Shown here: positions 41,965 through 51,567 of the stretch, piece after piece
Position numbering within the stretch: position 1 is the first letter of the stretch
Layout of the letters: every line of letters starts with the position of its first letter
Source of the DNA: Galbibacter kalidii
Lineage (GTDB): Bacteria; Bacteroidota; Bacteroidia; Flavobacteriales; Flavobacteriaceae
Length of the DNA: 64,000 nt
Direction: 5' to 3'
Assembly: GCF_026241135.1 (NCBI RefSeq)
Contig: NZ_JAPFGA010000008.1
Coordinates: forward strand, 62,001-126,000
The notes under the pieces: model-generated
Seen by the model: only the letters and a program-made list of their open reading frames with translations
Told to the model about the DNA's origin: nothing
Databases searched by the model: none
Translations under genes and position numbers: made by a program

Positions 41965-43527
41965 TTAATAACCCGGGTTCTGCTGTAATTTTGGGTTGGC
42001 ATTTAAAGCCGATTGTGGAATAGGAAAGATGGTTCTGAAATCTTCAGACGCTTCTTTCCATTCCCAGGCATCGCCATATTTTCCAAACCTGATAAGGTCT
42101 CTCCTTCTCCCCATTTCGAACACGAGTTCACGTCCTCGTTCATCAAAAATATCTTCTAAGGTAACGGAAGCCAGAGCAGTTGCATTACTACGTTCCCTAA
42201 TCTGGTTTACAATATCTAAAGCGGTAGCCATATCGCCTAAATGGGCTGCTGCTTCGGCTTTAATAAGCAGTACACCTGCATATCTAAAAAATGCTACATC
42301 ATTACCGGCGTTACCACCATTCGTATTAGGGTCTATTTGCCATTTTATCCATTTAATTCCGGCGTTCATGGGTTGACTCCTAATCCCGGTTGCAGGAATA
42401 ACTTCATATTCTACCGGCCCTTCGGCTGAAACACCTTCAACATAAAGAGCAGAGTTATTGTCGGGAACAATTCTTTCTACCATTATGGTTTCACCATTTC
42501 TAGGGTCAACAAGCGGGCCATAACCTATAAACATAGATTTTCTATCATCGGTATCCTCATATTGATCCATTACAGACGGACGTGTAGCGAAACCGTTTTG
42601 TGGTGTATAAGGCAAGCCGAACAAGCCTCCTGATATTCCCGGTAGCACTTTTTGAACAAATGGATGCCCAATTCCTCCCGCTACATCGGGGGAATAAATA
42701 GCTCCGAAAATAACTTCGTTATTATTTTCGTTATCGGGCACAAAATTATCGAAATAATTAGGTAATAAAGAATATGAACCTGAATCTATAATCAAGTTGG
42801 CATAATCTAAAGCCTTTTGGTATTGTTCTGTTCCGGTATATACCTCTGCATTTAGGTATATGGTTGCCAAAAGTGCATAAGCAGCTTCTTTAGTCAATCT
42901 TCCATAATAGCTACTACCTGCATCTGCTTTGGTGGGCAGGTCTATCAAAGCTGCTTCCAATTCAGAAGTGACAAAATCGAATACTTCTTGCCTTGTGTTT
43001 TGTTCCGGTAGGTTTAATGGATCTACTTTAGGATCAGTAAAAATGGGTACGTTACCAAACAAGTCCATCAAATAAAAATAGGCATAGGCCCTTAGGGCTT
43101 TCAATTCTGCTTTTGGTCCTGCTATATCCAGATCTGAACTTTCCAATGAATTTAAGAGTCCGTTAGTTTGTCCAACTGTGCGGAAAAAAGTGTTCCATGT
43201 GCCGCTTATATACGAGTGATCTGCTTCCCAAGTATGTTCCATGAGTTGCCAGAAGGAATCACCACCCCACCAGCCTTGAATTTTTTGCTGAACAACTACT
43301 TGGTCTGCAGGAAGTTCGAGGGTTCTGTACTCGGCACCCATGCCGGTAATTCCCGCAAACGATCTGTATACACCCGATAATGAGGATAAAACCTGATATT
43401 CGTTAGAATAAAATGTTTCGGGAGTATATATAGAGTATGTCTTCTCGTCTAAGCTACATCCGCTTGTTATAAGCAATGTGGCCAGGCCAAGCATTATCTT
43501 GTACTTTGTAAATATTGAATGTTTCAT
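41965..43527 (-). CDS. SusD/RagB-family nutrient-binding lipoprotein
   Basis: A 520-residue product from ATG 43527. The signal MKHSIFTKYKIMLGLATLLI ends in the lipobox TSGC. SusD features: SIYTPETFYSNEYQVLSSLS, the tetratrico-type ALRAYAYFYLMDLFGNVP, ATIYLNAEVYTGTEQYQKAL, VRERS-like NQIRERSNATAL and the C-terminal ERGRELVFEMGRRRDLIRFG and FPIPQSALNANPKLQQNPGY. It binds oligosaccharides at the cell surface and caps the SusC channel. 28 bp downstream of susC. Confidence 0.93.
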   Translation of the reverse strand: MKHSIFTKYKIMLGLATLLITSGCSLDEKTYSIYTPETFYSNEYQVLSSLSGVYRSFAGITGMGAEYRTLELPADQVVVQQKIQGWWGGDSFWQLMEHTWEADHSYISGTWNTFFRTVGQTNGLLNSLESSDLDIAGPKAELKALRAYAYFYLMDLFGNVPIFTDPKVDPLNLPEQNTRQEVFDFVTSELEAALIDLPTKADAGSSYYGRLTKEAAYALLATIYLNAEVYTGTEQYQKALDYANLIIDSGSYSLLPNYFDNFVPDNENNNEVIFGAIYSPDVAGGIGHPFVQKVLPGISGGLFGLPYTPQNGFATRPSVMDQYEDTDDRKSMFIGYGPLVDPRNGETIMVERIVPDNNSALYVEGVSAEGPVEYEVIPATGIRSQPMNAGIKWIKWQIDPNTNGGNAGNDVAFFRYAGVLLIKAEAAAHLGDMATALDIVNQIRERSNATALASVTLEDIFDERGRELVFEMGRRRDLIRFGKYGDAWEWKEASEDFRTIFPIPQSALNANPKLQQNPGY

Positions 43528-43555
43528 CTTTATAACGTTTCTTTCATTATTTTGT

Positions 43556-46528
43556 TTAAAAAGTAATACTTCCACCTATTAGGTAGGTAGTTGGTCTTGG
43601 GTACATTAAATAATCTATCCCTACAGCCCTTGTTCTTACTTCCGGATCATATCCTGAATAGCCTGTTATTACAAAAAGGTTTTTTCCAGATACATAGATA
43701 CGTGCCTTTTTAAGGAAATCTATATTGGTCGTATTAAAAGTGTATCCTAAACTTAAGTTATCTAACCTTAAATAGCTACCGTCTTCCAACCATCTTGAAG
43801 AATACTCAGCAGTAAATTCCCGGTTGGTTCCGTTGGTTAAGGCTGACTCCAATACATTTAATGCCGGTGCTTGTTGTGGATATGAAAACTCGGCAGCGGT
43901 ATTGTTGTAAATATCATTTCCAACAACTCCCCTCATGTTTACAGACAGATCAAAGTTTTTGTAATTAAAGGTATTGTTAAACCCATAAGTGAAATCCGGA
44001 TTGGGGTCACCAATAATTAATAAATCTGCTCCTTCTTCGCCATCTACATCCAAATAGGTTTCATTCCCATCAGCATCAAGTCCGGTATATTCCCTTCCAT
44101 AGAATGATCCTAACGGCAGGCCGGGACGTATCATTTGAATTTCCACTTGATTTCCTACAACTCCCGAACCGTTTGAAACCCTTATTTCATCTCTTTGGAA
44201 GTTCTCGTTCGATAAGCTTTTAACTTCATTTCTGTTAAATGAAAAATTTAGATTGGAGCTCCAATTAAAATCGGGAGTGTTTATAATATCTCCGTTTAGA
44301 TTGAATTCCCATCCTTTGTTTTCAACTTCACCTACGTTTGCCCATTGTGTTTCAACAACAGAAGGCGATGCAGTAGAGAATTCCAACAATAGATCTTCGG
44401 TATTTTTAATATAGTAGTCTACCGAACCCGATAAGCGTTGATTAAAGAAACCAAAATCGACACCAACATTTAACTGGCTGGTCTGTTCCCATTTAAGATC
44501 GGGGTTGGAATAGTTTGTTGGAAGTACACTCGGTACCGCTTGTCCGCCAAAAACATATACACTCGATCCGGCTATGGACAATTGTTCGCGATACAAGTTA
44601 TTTGGTATTTCCTGGTTACCGGTAATTCCATATCCGATTCTAAACTTCAAGTTACTTACCTTGGTATCTTCTAAGAAACTTTCGTTGGTCATGTTGTAGG
44701 CAAGAGCTCCAGAAGGGAATGTACCCCAACGGTTGTTTTCACCAAATCTGCTCGATCCGTCCCTTCTTAAGGTAAGGGTAAGTAAATATTTGTCTTTGAA
44801 TTTGTAGTTTAACCTCCCGTAATACGAAGCCAGTCTGTTAGCATCTTTAAATGATGTATTGGCTAAAGTATTTCCCGATTGAATAAGGTTCCATTTTGTG
44901 GCCGTTGATACAAATTGGTTGGCCATGGTGAATGTGTTTTCATTCTGAAACCTTTGAAATGAATACCCGGCAAGGAATGTTACATGATGATCTGCACCAA
45001 ACTGCTTGTCGTAGGTCAATGTAGTTTCCATTAAGGAAGTAGTGTTCTTAAACTTGCTAATGGAAGCTCTTCCCCCTTCTGTAGCAGCAGATGGATGTGA
45101 ATCAGGAGCGTTGGTAAATCTGTTTACCTGTTCGTTTGAATATCCTATATTTAACCCCAAGGTCAAGGATTCTAAAATATCGTAACTGATGTTTGCATTT
45201 CCTAAAAAGAAATCAGTTTCATTTACGTCTTCAACCTGTATCCACGAAACAGGGTTTATCCTGAGCTCTCCAATTTGATAAAAACTTCCGTCTTCATTTC
45301 TAACAGGAAGTGTTGGTGCCCATCGCAAAGCATCTTTAAGTATATTACCTCCTTCGTTATTGATGTTAGATGAGATAGCTACCTTGTCATCGTCCAGTTT
45401 TGCATAAGACATATGTACTCCGATCTTTAATTTGTCATCTAAAGCCCTGTGGGAACCGTTTAAACGACCGGTATATTTTTTTAATGCTGAAGAGAGTATT
45501 ATCCCTTCTTGTTCTGAATAACCAAAGGAAGCACGAAATTTACTCGTTTCCGAACCACCGGCGAACGACAGGTTATGGTTCTGTGAAAAAGCAGCCCTGA
45601 AAATTTGGTCTTGCCAATTGGTATTAGCACCCAGGTCTGAGTATTCGGCACCAACACTTTCGGCATATTGCCGGTACTGATCGGCTGATAATACAGGAAG
45701 ATTTTCCCTAACATGCCCAATACCTGCAAAAGTATCGTAGGTTACCGTTTCTCCGGTACCTTTCTTGCTTTTGGTGGTAATGATAACAACTCCATTTGCC
45801 CCTCTGGAACCATAAATGGCTGTTGCAGATGCATCTTTTAAAACATCGATGCTTTCTATATCGGAAGGGTTTATAACGTTTAGCGGATTGGGGACATCGT
45901 CTGATAAAGCCGAAGTACCTCCTTGTGGGCCAAGCTGAACATAATTATTGGCACTCCCAAACTGTAATGGAACACCATCAATTACATATAAAGGATCGTT
46001 CCCGGCAGAGATTGAGCTAATACCTCGAACCCTAACGGTTGAACCTGCACCCGGTTGTCCACTGTTTTGTACAATGTTAACTCCGGTTATTTTACCTTGA
46101 AGTATCTGTTCCGGTGCCATCGGTGGGCCATCTTCAATACTGCTAGCCTGTATAGATGATATTGCTCCGGTTACATCGCTTCTCTTCTGTGTACCATAAC
46201 CAACAACGACCACTTCATCCAATTCGCTGCTGCCGAGTTGCATGACTGCATCATAGGTGTCGGTCTGGCCTACAGTTTTCTCAATCGTTTGCGAGCCAAT
46301 AAAAGAAAACACTAATACTTCACCCTGTGAAGCATTTATGCTGTATTGGCCATCAAAGTCGGTACTGGTACCTCTTTGTGTTCCTTTAACGACTACGTTC
46401 ACTCCGGGCATAGGAACACCGGACGGATCTGTTACCGTACCGGTAATATTCTTTTCTTGCCCGTAAATTACATTGGTGACTAAAGCCAAAAGTATTGTTT
46501 TTAGCCATAGAAAAATCTTGTTTTTCAT
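43556..46528 (-). CDS. SusC/RagA-family TonB-dependent transporter
   Basis: A 990-residue outer-membrane protein with signal ending VIYGQ, an N-terminal carboxypeptidase-like domain (NITGTVTDPSGVPMPGVNVV), a TonB box area ELDEVVVVGYGTQKRSDVTG, the plug with DPLYVIDGVPL and IESIDVLKDASATAIYGSRG plus ANGVVIITTK, and a long β-barrel. It imports oligosaccharides with energy from TonB together with the SusD lipoprotein. No anti-sigma-interacting extra domain is present at the N-terminus, so control is by another factor, probably through the motif at 46584. Confidence 0.95.
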   Translation of the reverse strand: MKNKIFLWLKTILLALVTNVIYGQEKNITGTVTDPSGVPMPGVNVVVKGTQRGTSTDFDGQYSINASQGEVLVFSFIGSQTIEKTVGQTDTYDAVMQLGSSELDEVVVVGYGTQKRSDVTGAISSIQASSIEDGPPMAPEQILQGKITGVNIVQNSGQPGAGSTVRVRGISSISAGNDPLYVIDGVPLQFGSANNYVQLGPQGGTSALSDDVPNPLNVINPSDIESIDVLKDASATAIYGSRGANGVVIITTKSKKGTGETVTYDTFAGIGHVRENLPVLSADQYRQYAESVGAEYSDLGANTNWQDQIFRAAFSQNHNLSFAGGSETSKFRASFGYSEQEGIILSSALKKYTGRLNGSHRALDDKLKIGVHMSYAKLDDDKVAISSNINNEGGNILKDALRWAPTLPVRNEDGSFYQIGELRINPVSWIQVEDVNETDFFLGNANISYDILESLTLGLNIGYSNEQVNRFTNAPDSHPSAATEGGRASISKFKNTTSLMETTLTYDKQFGADHHVTFLAGYSFQRFQNENTFTMANQFVSTATKWNLIQSGNTLANTSFKDANRLASYYGRLNYKFKDKYLLTLTLRRDGSSRFGENNRWGTFPSGALAYNMTNESFLEDTKVSNLKFRIGYGITGNQEIPNNLYREQLSIAGSSVYVFGGQAVPSVLPTNYSNPDLKWEQTSQLNVGVDFGFFNQRLSGSVDYYIKNTEDLLLEFSTASPSVVETQWANVGEVENKGWEFNLNGDIINTPDFNWSSNLNFSFNRNEVKSLSNENFQRDEIRVSNGSGVVGNQVEIQMIRPGLPLGSFYGREYTGLDADGNETYLDVDGEEGADLLIIGDPNPDFTYGFNNTFNYKNFDLSVNMRGVVGNDIYNNTAAEFSYPQQAPALNVLESALTNGTNREFTAEYSSRWLEDGSYLRLDNLSLGYTFNTTNIDFLKKARIYVSGKNLFVITGYSGYDPEVRTRAVGIDYLMYPRPTTYLIGGSITF

Positions 46529-46554
46529 ACAGAGTTTATTTGGTTAATTTATTC

Positions 46555-46599
46555 CAAATGTATTTAATACTCTTACCGATACTATCCTGTGCTATGCTG
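46555..46599 (-). promoter_or_regulatory. PUL promoter of susCD
   Basis: On the minus strand: CAGCATAGCACAGGAT (46584-46599), 21 nt, then TACATTTG (46555-46562), a perfect TAnnTTTG. The susC start codon is 26 bp further on. Confidence 0.78.
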
Positions 46600-46784
46600 C
46601 TAATAATCAGTGTGTTTTATAGATGTGAAACATGTTTTAACATCTATTAATCTGTATTTCAGGTAATTACGTTATATTCTTTTTTATGTTAAAAAAGCGA
46701 TATTTTGATAAGTAAAAAGATGTTTTATTAAAAAAATGATTTTTAAATCCACTTTTTCAAGTGATATTTTAGTTTCTGAAAAAA

Positions 46785-46816
46785 CAAAAACGCCTTATCA
46801 GTTGATAAAGCGTTTA
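46785..46816 (-). terminator. Terminator within the susC upstream region
   Basis: On the minus strand AAACGCTTTATCA pairs with TGATAAGGCGTTT (one mismatch), followed by TTGTTTTTT. No annotated gene precedes it on this strand; a promoter of the PUL type does (46915-46959). Confidence 0.75.
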
Positions 46817-46910
46817 GTGAAAATGAAGTTAACGTATTTGAATAAACAAAGTCTTTTTTGTATTTATCTAATTACTAACTAACATATAAGAACAATAGAT
46901 AACCTCATTT
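46786..46910 (-). ncRNA. Candidate PUL-linked small RNA
   Basis: A full PUL-type promoter (46915-46959) and an intrinsic terminator (46785-46816), both on the minus strand, frame about 120 nt with no convincing reading frame (the only ATG gives five codons). A small RNA of that size upstream of susC is therefore predicted. In the gap 46529-47199 the rest is AT-rich with no gene. Confidence 0.45.
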
Positions 46911-46914
46911 GTGT

Positions 46915-46959
46915 CAAATGTATGGAAACTATTGCCCAATACTATCCTGTGCTATGCTG
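46915..46959 (-). promoter_or_regulatory. Second PUL-type promoter upstream of susC
   Basis: CAGCATAGCACAGGAT (minus, 46944-46959), 21 nt, TACATTTG (46915-46922). About 28 bp around the motif is identical to the susC promoter copy. It points to the small-RNA region, not directly to a protein gene. Confidence 0.7.
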
Positions 46960-47054
46960 CTAATAACCAATGCTTTACTTTTTAGATAGAAGAAAATCAG
47001 GATTGATGATAAGATGAGTGTCTGTTTTTCTTCAAACCCAAAGATGTCAGGACG

Positions 47055-47092
47055 GCACAGGATACAGTAGTTTTTCAATTGCATTACTTTTA
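47055..47092 (+). promoter_or_regulatory. PUL promoter of the GH106-GH105 operon
   Basis: GCACAGGAT?-type site GGCACAGGATACAG begins at 47054; GCACAGGAT is 47055-47063. After 21 nt comes TACTTTTA (47085-47092), matching 7 of 8 of the -7 consensus if the last G is allowed as A. It faces the GH106 gene at 47200. Confidence 0.65.
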
Positions 47093-47199
47093 AAAAATGG
47101 ATCGTCTAAGCTCAATATGTAGTATGAAGTTTTTAGAGCTAATTTTAAAGGAGACACACAAATTTATGCGGTAAAACTTAGTAAAGAAGATTAAGAAAC

Positions 47200-49923
47200 A
47201 TGTGTAAAAAACAATTTGCAGCTGTTTTATTGGGAATACTTTCTTTTATAGGATGCTCTCAGGAAGGAAATCATAAGGATGTGCTGTGGCCGGAGATCAA
47301 CAAAGAACAAAAGCCATGGACGCGTTGGTGGTGGATGGGAAATGCCGTGGATTCCGCCGGAATAAAACAAAACCTGATTTCGTTCAGCAAAGCCGGATTG
47401 GGAGGTGTGGAAATACAACCGATTTATGGAGTAAAGGGTGAAGAAGACCGTTTTATAGAGCATTTATCGCCGGAATGGTTGGCCATGTTGGATTATACCA
47501 TAAAAGTAGCAGATAGTTTACAGATGGGGGTGGACATGACCCTCGGAACCGGATGGCCTTATGGAGGACCTCAAGTAGAAATTGAACACGCTGCAACACG
47601 TTTGATCCATGTGAAAAAGGAATTGAAAAAAGGTGAGATTCTAAATCAATTTATAGGGGATTCTACCGTAAAAAAACTACCGCTGACTTTAAAAGGGGTT
47701 TACGCCTATGCTGATGATGGGGAATACAAAGACCTGACACAAAGACTGGGGCATAAAAAAGAAAAGTGGGAGGCAAAAGACAAAAACTATGATGTGTATT
47801 TTGTTTACGAAGCCAAAACCGGTCAGCAGGTAAAAAGAGCGGCTCCCGGGGGAAAAGGTTTTACAGTGGATCATTATTCTTCTAAAGCATGGAATGATTA
47901 TATAGAACCCTACAATAAGGCACTTCCTGAACTAGATGGGACGCTCCGTTCTGTTTTTAATGATAGTTATGAGGTCTACGGAACTGATTTTTCCCCGCGT
48001 TTTTTTGAGGAATTTGAAGAAAGAAGAGGATATGACCTCAGAAAATATTTAAACCGCTTGTTTGAAAAGAAAGATGATGAAATCAGTAACAGGGTTCGAA
48101 GTGATTACAGGGAAACCTTGTCTGATTTATTATTAGAGGAATTTGACCGACCATGGACGGCTTGGGCGAACTCCAAGGGGATGAAAAGTAGGTTGCAGGC
48201 GCATGGTTCTCCGGGTAATTTGATTGATTTTTATGCCAGTGCCGATATTCCGGAATGTGAAACTTTTGGCTCGATGCCTTATGATATTCCCGGTTTTCGC
48301 AGGCTTGAAGAAAACATCAGAAAGGGAGATGCCAATCCTGTGATGCTGAAATTCTCATCTTCAGCAGGACATATTTCAGGAAAACCCTTGATTTCTTCAG
48401 AAACATTTACTTGGTTGAGGGAACATTTTAAAACAGCACTATCACAATGTAAACCGGAGGTGGAAGATCTCTTTTTAAGTGGAATCAATCATGTTTTCCT
48501 GCACGGTTCTACCTATTCTCCGGAAAGGGCAGCCTGGCCGGGTTGGAAATTCTACGCTTCGGTGAATTTTAATCAGAATAATTCCATTTGGGAAGATGCT
48601 CCAGAACTTTTTAGGTATATGGCAAATTGTCAATCGTTTTTGCAGCAGGGCAAACCGGACAACGAACTTCTACTTTATTATCCTATTCATGATACTTGGA
48701 ATAAGTACCTGAAAGGGAATCTGTTTTTTCAGTTTAAAATTCATTCATTGAACGAATGGCTTTTGAACACACCGTTTTATCAACTAACACAGGATTTGAT
48801 GGAAAACGGTTATAACATGGATTTTATTTCTGATCGTTTTGTGGAGCAAATTGCGCTTGAAGGCAATTCAATTGTACTCCCCGGAGAAAAATACAAAGCC
48901 TTGGTGGTGCCACAGAGTCATACCATGCCTTTGGAAACACTGAAAAAACTTACCGAACTTCAAAAGCAAGGGGCAAACATCATTTTTATGGAGGCTCCGG
49001 AAACAATACCCGGCAATTATGATGTAGAGCGTCGCAATACTGAATTAAAATCGGTTACTGAAAATATAGATCTGACTTCTAATCTGTATGAAGAACTGCA
49101 AGATGCTAATGTTATTAAAGAAGATTTAATTGATTTGGGATTGAAATATATCCGCAGGGATGTGGATGGAGAAAAAGTTTATTATATAGTAAATCACACT
49201 TTAGAAACAGTAAAAGAACTGCCTATCAATATTTCTACGGAACAAGTGACTATTTACGATCCCTTAACCGGAGAAGTGGGGAAAGCCAGGATAATAGCAA
49301 AAAACGATAAAACAGTGGTAGGAATTACCATCTTGCCCGGACAATCGTTTATACTCAAAACTGGAATTGACACAGGTGTAGGACCATGGCTGTACACTGA
49401 ACCTATGGGAGAAGAATATAAAGTTGAAGGAAAATGGAAACTGAGTTTCTTAAAAGGAGGGCCATCCCTGCCATCAGATATCGAACTGAACGATTTGAAA
49501 TCGTGGACAGCACTCAATGATGAAACCAAAGCCTTTTCGGGAACAGCTGTCTATGAAATCACATTCAATCTTCCTGATACAGACGCGGAATATTGGGAAT
49601 TGGATTTTGGGGATGTAAGGGAAAGTGCAAAAGTGTGGGTTAATGGGGAATATGCCGGGGCTTTGTGGTCGGTTCCTTATCAACTAAAAACCAGTTTGTT
49701 TAAAAAAGGAGAAAACACCCTAAAAATACAGGTAACCAATTTACCCGCCAACAGGATTAAGGCTTTGGAGAGCAGCGGTAAGGAGTGGAAGATATTCCAT
49801 GAGATCAATATGGTGAACAAAGACTACCAAAAATTTGATGCTACCCAATGGAAAGATACCCCTTCGGGTTTATTGACTCCTGTTGTAATACAACCACTTA
49901 ATGTTATGAATAAGAACCAATAA
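47200..49923 (+). CDS. GH106-family α-L-rhamnosidase
   Basis: A 907-residue lipoprotein (signal MCKKQFAAVLLGILSFIGC). The family start is unmistakable: PWTRWWWMGNAVDSAGIKQN, AGLGGVEIQPIYGVKGEE and VDMTLGTGWPYGGPQVE; later YEVYGTDFSPRFFEEFEERR with the acidic residues expected in the active site, and a C-terminal β-sandwich (AVYEITFNLPDTDAEYWELD). It removes terminal α-L-rhamnose. The following GH105 gene starts 9 bp later. The shared role with sulfatase and rhaM points to a sulfated rhamnose-rich polymer. Confidence 0.9.
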   Translation: MCKKQFAAVLLGILSFIGCSQEGNHKDVLWPEINKEQKPWTRWWWMGNAVDSAGIKQNLISFSKAGLGGVEIQPIYGVKGEEDRFIEHLSPEWLAMLDYTIKVADSLQMGVDMTLGTGWPYGGPQVEIEHAATRLIHVKKELKKGEILNQFIGDSTVKKLPLTLKGVYAYADDGEYKDLTQRLGHKKEKWEAKDKNYDVYFVYEAKTGQQVKRAAPGGKGFTVDHYSSKAWNDYIEPYNKALPELDGTLRSVFNDSYEVYGTDFSPRFFEEFEERRGYDLRKYLNRLFEKKDDEISNRVRSDYRETLSDLLLEEFDRPWTAWANSKGMKSRLQAHGSPGNLIDFYASADIPECETFGSMPYDIPGFRRLEENIRKGDANPVMLKFSSSAGHISGKPLISSETFTWLREHFKTALSQCKPEVEDLFLSGINHVFLHGSTYSPERAAWPGWKFYASVNFNQNNSIWEDAPELFRYMANCQSFLQQGKPDNELLLYYPIHDTWNKYLKGNLFFQFKIHSLNEWLLNTPFYQLTQDLMENGYNMDFISDRFVEQIALEGNSIVLPGEKYKALVVPQSHTMPLETLKKLTELQKQGANIIFMEAPETIPGNYDVERRNTELKSVTENIDLTSNLYEELQDANVIKEDLIDLGLKYIRRDVDGEKVYYIVNHTLETVKELPINISTEQVTIYDPLTGEVGKARIIAKNDKTVVGITILPGQSFILKTGIDTGVGPWLYTEPMGEEYKVEGKWKLSFLKGGPSLPSDIELNDLKSWTALNDETKAFSGTAVYEITFNLPDTDAEYWELDFGDVRESAKVWVNGEYAGALWSVPYQLKTSLFKKGENTLKIQVTNLPANRIKALESSGKEWKIFHEINMVNKDYQKFDATQWKDTPSGLLTPVVIQPLNVMNKNQ

Positions 49924-49932
49924 ACTTTAAAA

Positions 49933-51057
49933 ATGAAAAAAATAATAGTATTTGTTTGTGTTTCTATATGGATGACAAACCTACAGGCACAAGATATTTT
50001 TAAAAAACAAGAAGTCCTTAAAAGCATGCAAAAGGCCAATACCTATTTTATGAAAAAATGGCCGGATGTGGGCAAAACCATTATCACGAATAGGGAGCGT
50101 CCCAGTAATATATGGACGCGTGGAGTGTATTATGAAGGCTTGATGGCCTTGCATGAGATTTATCCAAAGGAAGAATACTATCAGTATGCATTAGATTGGG
50201 CAAATTTCCATGAATGGGGTTTCCGCGATGGAAATACGACCCGTAATGCCGATAACTATTGCGCTGCACAAACCTATATCGACCTGTATAATTTAGAGCC
50301 TTCACCTGAAAAATTGAGAAACACCAAGGCGAATATGCAAATGTTGTTGAGTACACCTCAGGTAAACGATTGGGATTGGATCGATGCTATCCAAATGGGA
50401 ATGCCGGTATTTGCCAAATTGGGCGTATTGGAGGAAGACGAGCGCTATTTTGAAAAAATGTATCAGATGTATATGTATACCAGGAATGTGGAAGGTGATA
50501 ACGGTTTGTTCAACCCTGAAGATGGTTTGTGGTGGAGAGATGCTGATTTTGATCCGCCTTACAAAGAACCCAATGGAGAAGATTGCTATTGGAGCAGGGG
50601 GAATGGTTGGGTGATTGCAGCTTTAGTAAGGGTTTTATCGATTATTCCTGAATCGGCACCGCATAGGGAACAATATGTTCAAGATTTGAAGGCCATGGCC
50701 AATGCCTTGGTTCCGATTCAGCGTAAAGATGGCTTTTGGAATGTAAGCCTTCACGATGAGAATCACTACGGGGGTAAGGAAGCTACGGGGACGTCCCTGT
50801 TTGTTTATGCGATGGCTTATGGCGTGAACAACGGTATTCTGGATAAGGAAACATTTGTTCCGGTAATCAAAAAAGGCTGGGAAGCCTTGGTAAAAGACAG
50901 TTTACACGATAACGGATTTTTAGGTTGGGTGCAATCTACCGGAAAAGAACCCAAAGAAGGACAGCCTTTGTCGTATGACAAGGTTCCTGATTTTGAAGAC
51001 TACGGACTGGGGTGCTTTTTATTGGCCGGAAGCGAGGTTTATAGAATGAGTTTATAA
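49933..51057 (+). CDS. GH105-family unsaturated uronyl hydrolase
   Basis: A 374-residue secreted (α/α)6-barrel enzyme with signal MKKIIVFVCVSIWMTNLQAQ. Typical parts are WTRGVYYEGLMALHEIYP, ALDWANFHEWGFRDGNTTRN followed by ADNYCAAQTYIDLY (catalytic-type Asp), DWIDAIQMGMPVFAKLG and DCYWSRGNGWVIAALVRVL. It removes the 4,5-unsaturated uronic acid left by a polysaccharide lyase, so a lyase acts upstream in the pathway, although none is encoded in this window. Confidence 0.92.
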   Translation: MKKIIVFVCVSIWMTNLQAQDIFKKQEVLKSMQKANTYFMKKWPDVGKTIITNRERPSNIWTRGVYYEGLMALHEIYPKEEYYQYALDWANFHEWGFRDGNTTRNADNYCAAQTYIDLYNLEPSPEKLRNTKANMQMLLSTPQVNDWDWIDAIQMGMPVFAKLGVLEEDERYFEKMYQMYMYTRNVEGDNGLFNPEDGLWWRDADFDPPYKEPNGEDCYWSRGNGWVIAALVRVLSIIPESAPHREQYVQDLKAMANALVPIQRKDGFWNVSLHDENHYGGKEATGTSLFVYAMAYGVNNGILDKETFVPVIKKGWEALVKDSLHDNGFLGWVQSTGKEPKEGQPLSYDKVPDFEDYGLGCFLLAGSEVYRMSL

Positions 51058-51078
51058 TATATTTGTGATTGGAGTAAA

Positions 51079-51119
51079 AGTCTGTTACCGACTGTTGTGG
51101 GCGGTTTCAGGCTTTTTTG
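51079..51119 (+). terminator. Terminator of the GH106-GH105 operon
   Basis: AGTCTG (from 51079) pairs with CAGGCT (51108-51113), with an inner CCG/CGG pair, followed by a T run. Confidence 0.55.
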
Positions 51120-51234
51120 ATTTTAAACCTTCGAGGTCTCAAAGACCTCGTATGTTTGACCTTTAGTTTTATAATTAAATTACAAATATTATTAAACAAA
51201 AGGGCTGGAAAGGGGTATGATTCTAGAATGCTCA

Positions 51235-51269
51235 TAAAAAAACCTCTAAAGGTTACAGTCTTTAGAGGT
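51235..51269 (-). terminator. Terminator of the peroxiredoxin-thioredoxin-DUF6952 genes
   Basis: ACCTCTAAAG (51242-51251) and CTTTAGAGGT (51260-51269) form a perfect 10-bp stem, followed on the minus strand by a T run. Confidence 0.85.
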
Positions 51270-51302
51270 CATACAGTTATAGTTTATTAGGGAGTAGGGA
51301 GG

Positions 51303-51560
51303 TCAACTATCGATAGACCCCATAACCCGTTGCATAAAGCTGTTGAGCGCTTCTTTTTTTGGAGTCCCTTCTTTCAAAGTTTTATTGACTTCAATTGCCC
51401 CATACATATTGGAGATCAGCTCTCCGATTACATCGAGTTCTTCGTCTTTAAGCGAAGGCAATTCAGTGAGGTTTTCTAGGGTTTCTATAGTTTCAATGAC
51501 GTAATCTTCATCATTGTCCTCTATAAACTGTGTTAAATGTTTTATGACAGGTAATTTCAT
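51303..51560 (-). CDS. DUF6952-family small protein
   Basis: An 85-residue helical acidic protein: MKLPVIKHLTQFIEDNDEDY, then a run ending ISNMYGAIEVNKTLKEGTPK. I recognise it as the flavobacterial DUF6952 type that sits after thioredoxin and peroxiredoxin genes. No Cys is present. It is the last gene of the unit 51303-52599, 7 bp after the thioredoxin gene, so a role in oxidative-stress defence is inferred from context only. Confidence 0.75.
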   Translation of the reverse strand: MKLPVIKHLTQFIEDNDEDYVIETIETLENLTELPSLKDEELDVIGELISNMYGAIEVNKTLKEGTPKKEALNSFMQRVMGSIDS

Positions 51561-51567
51561 TATCCAA

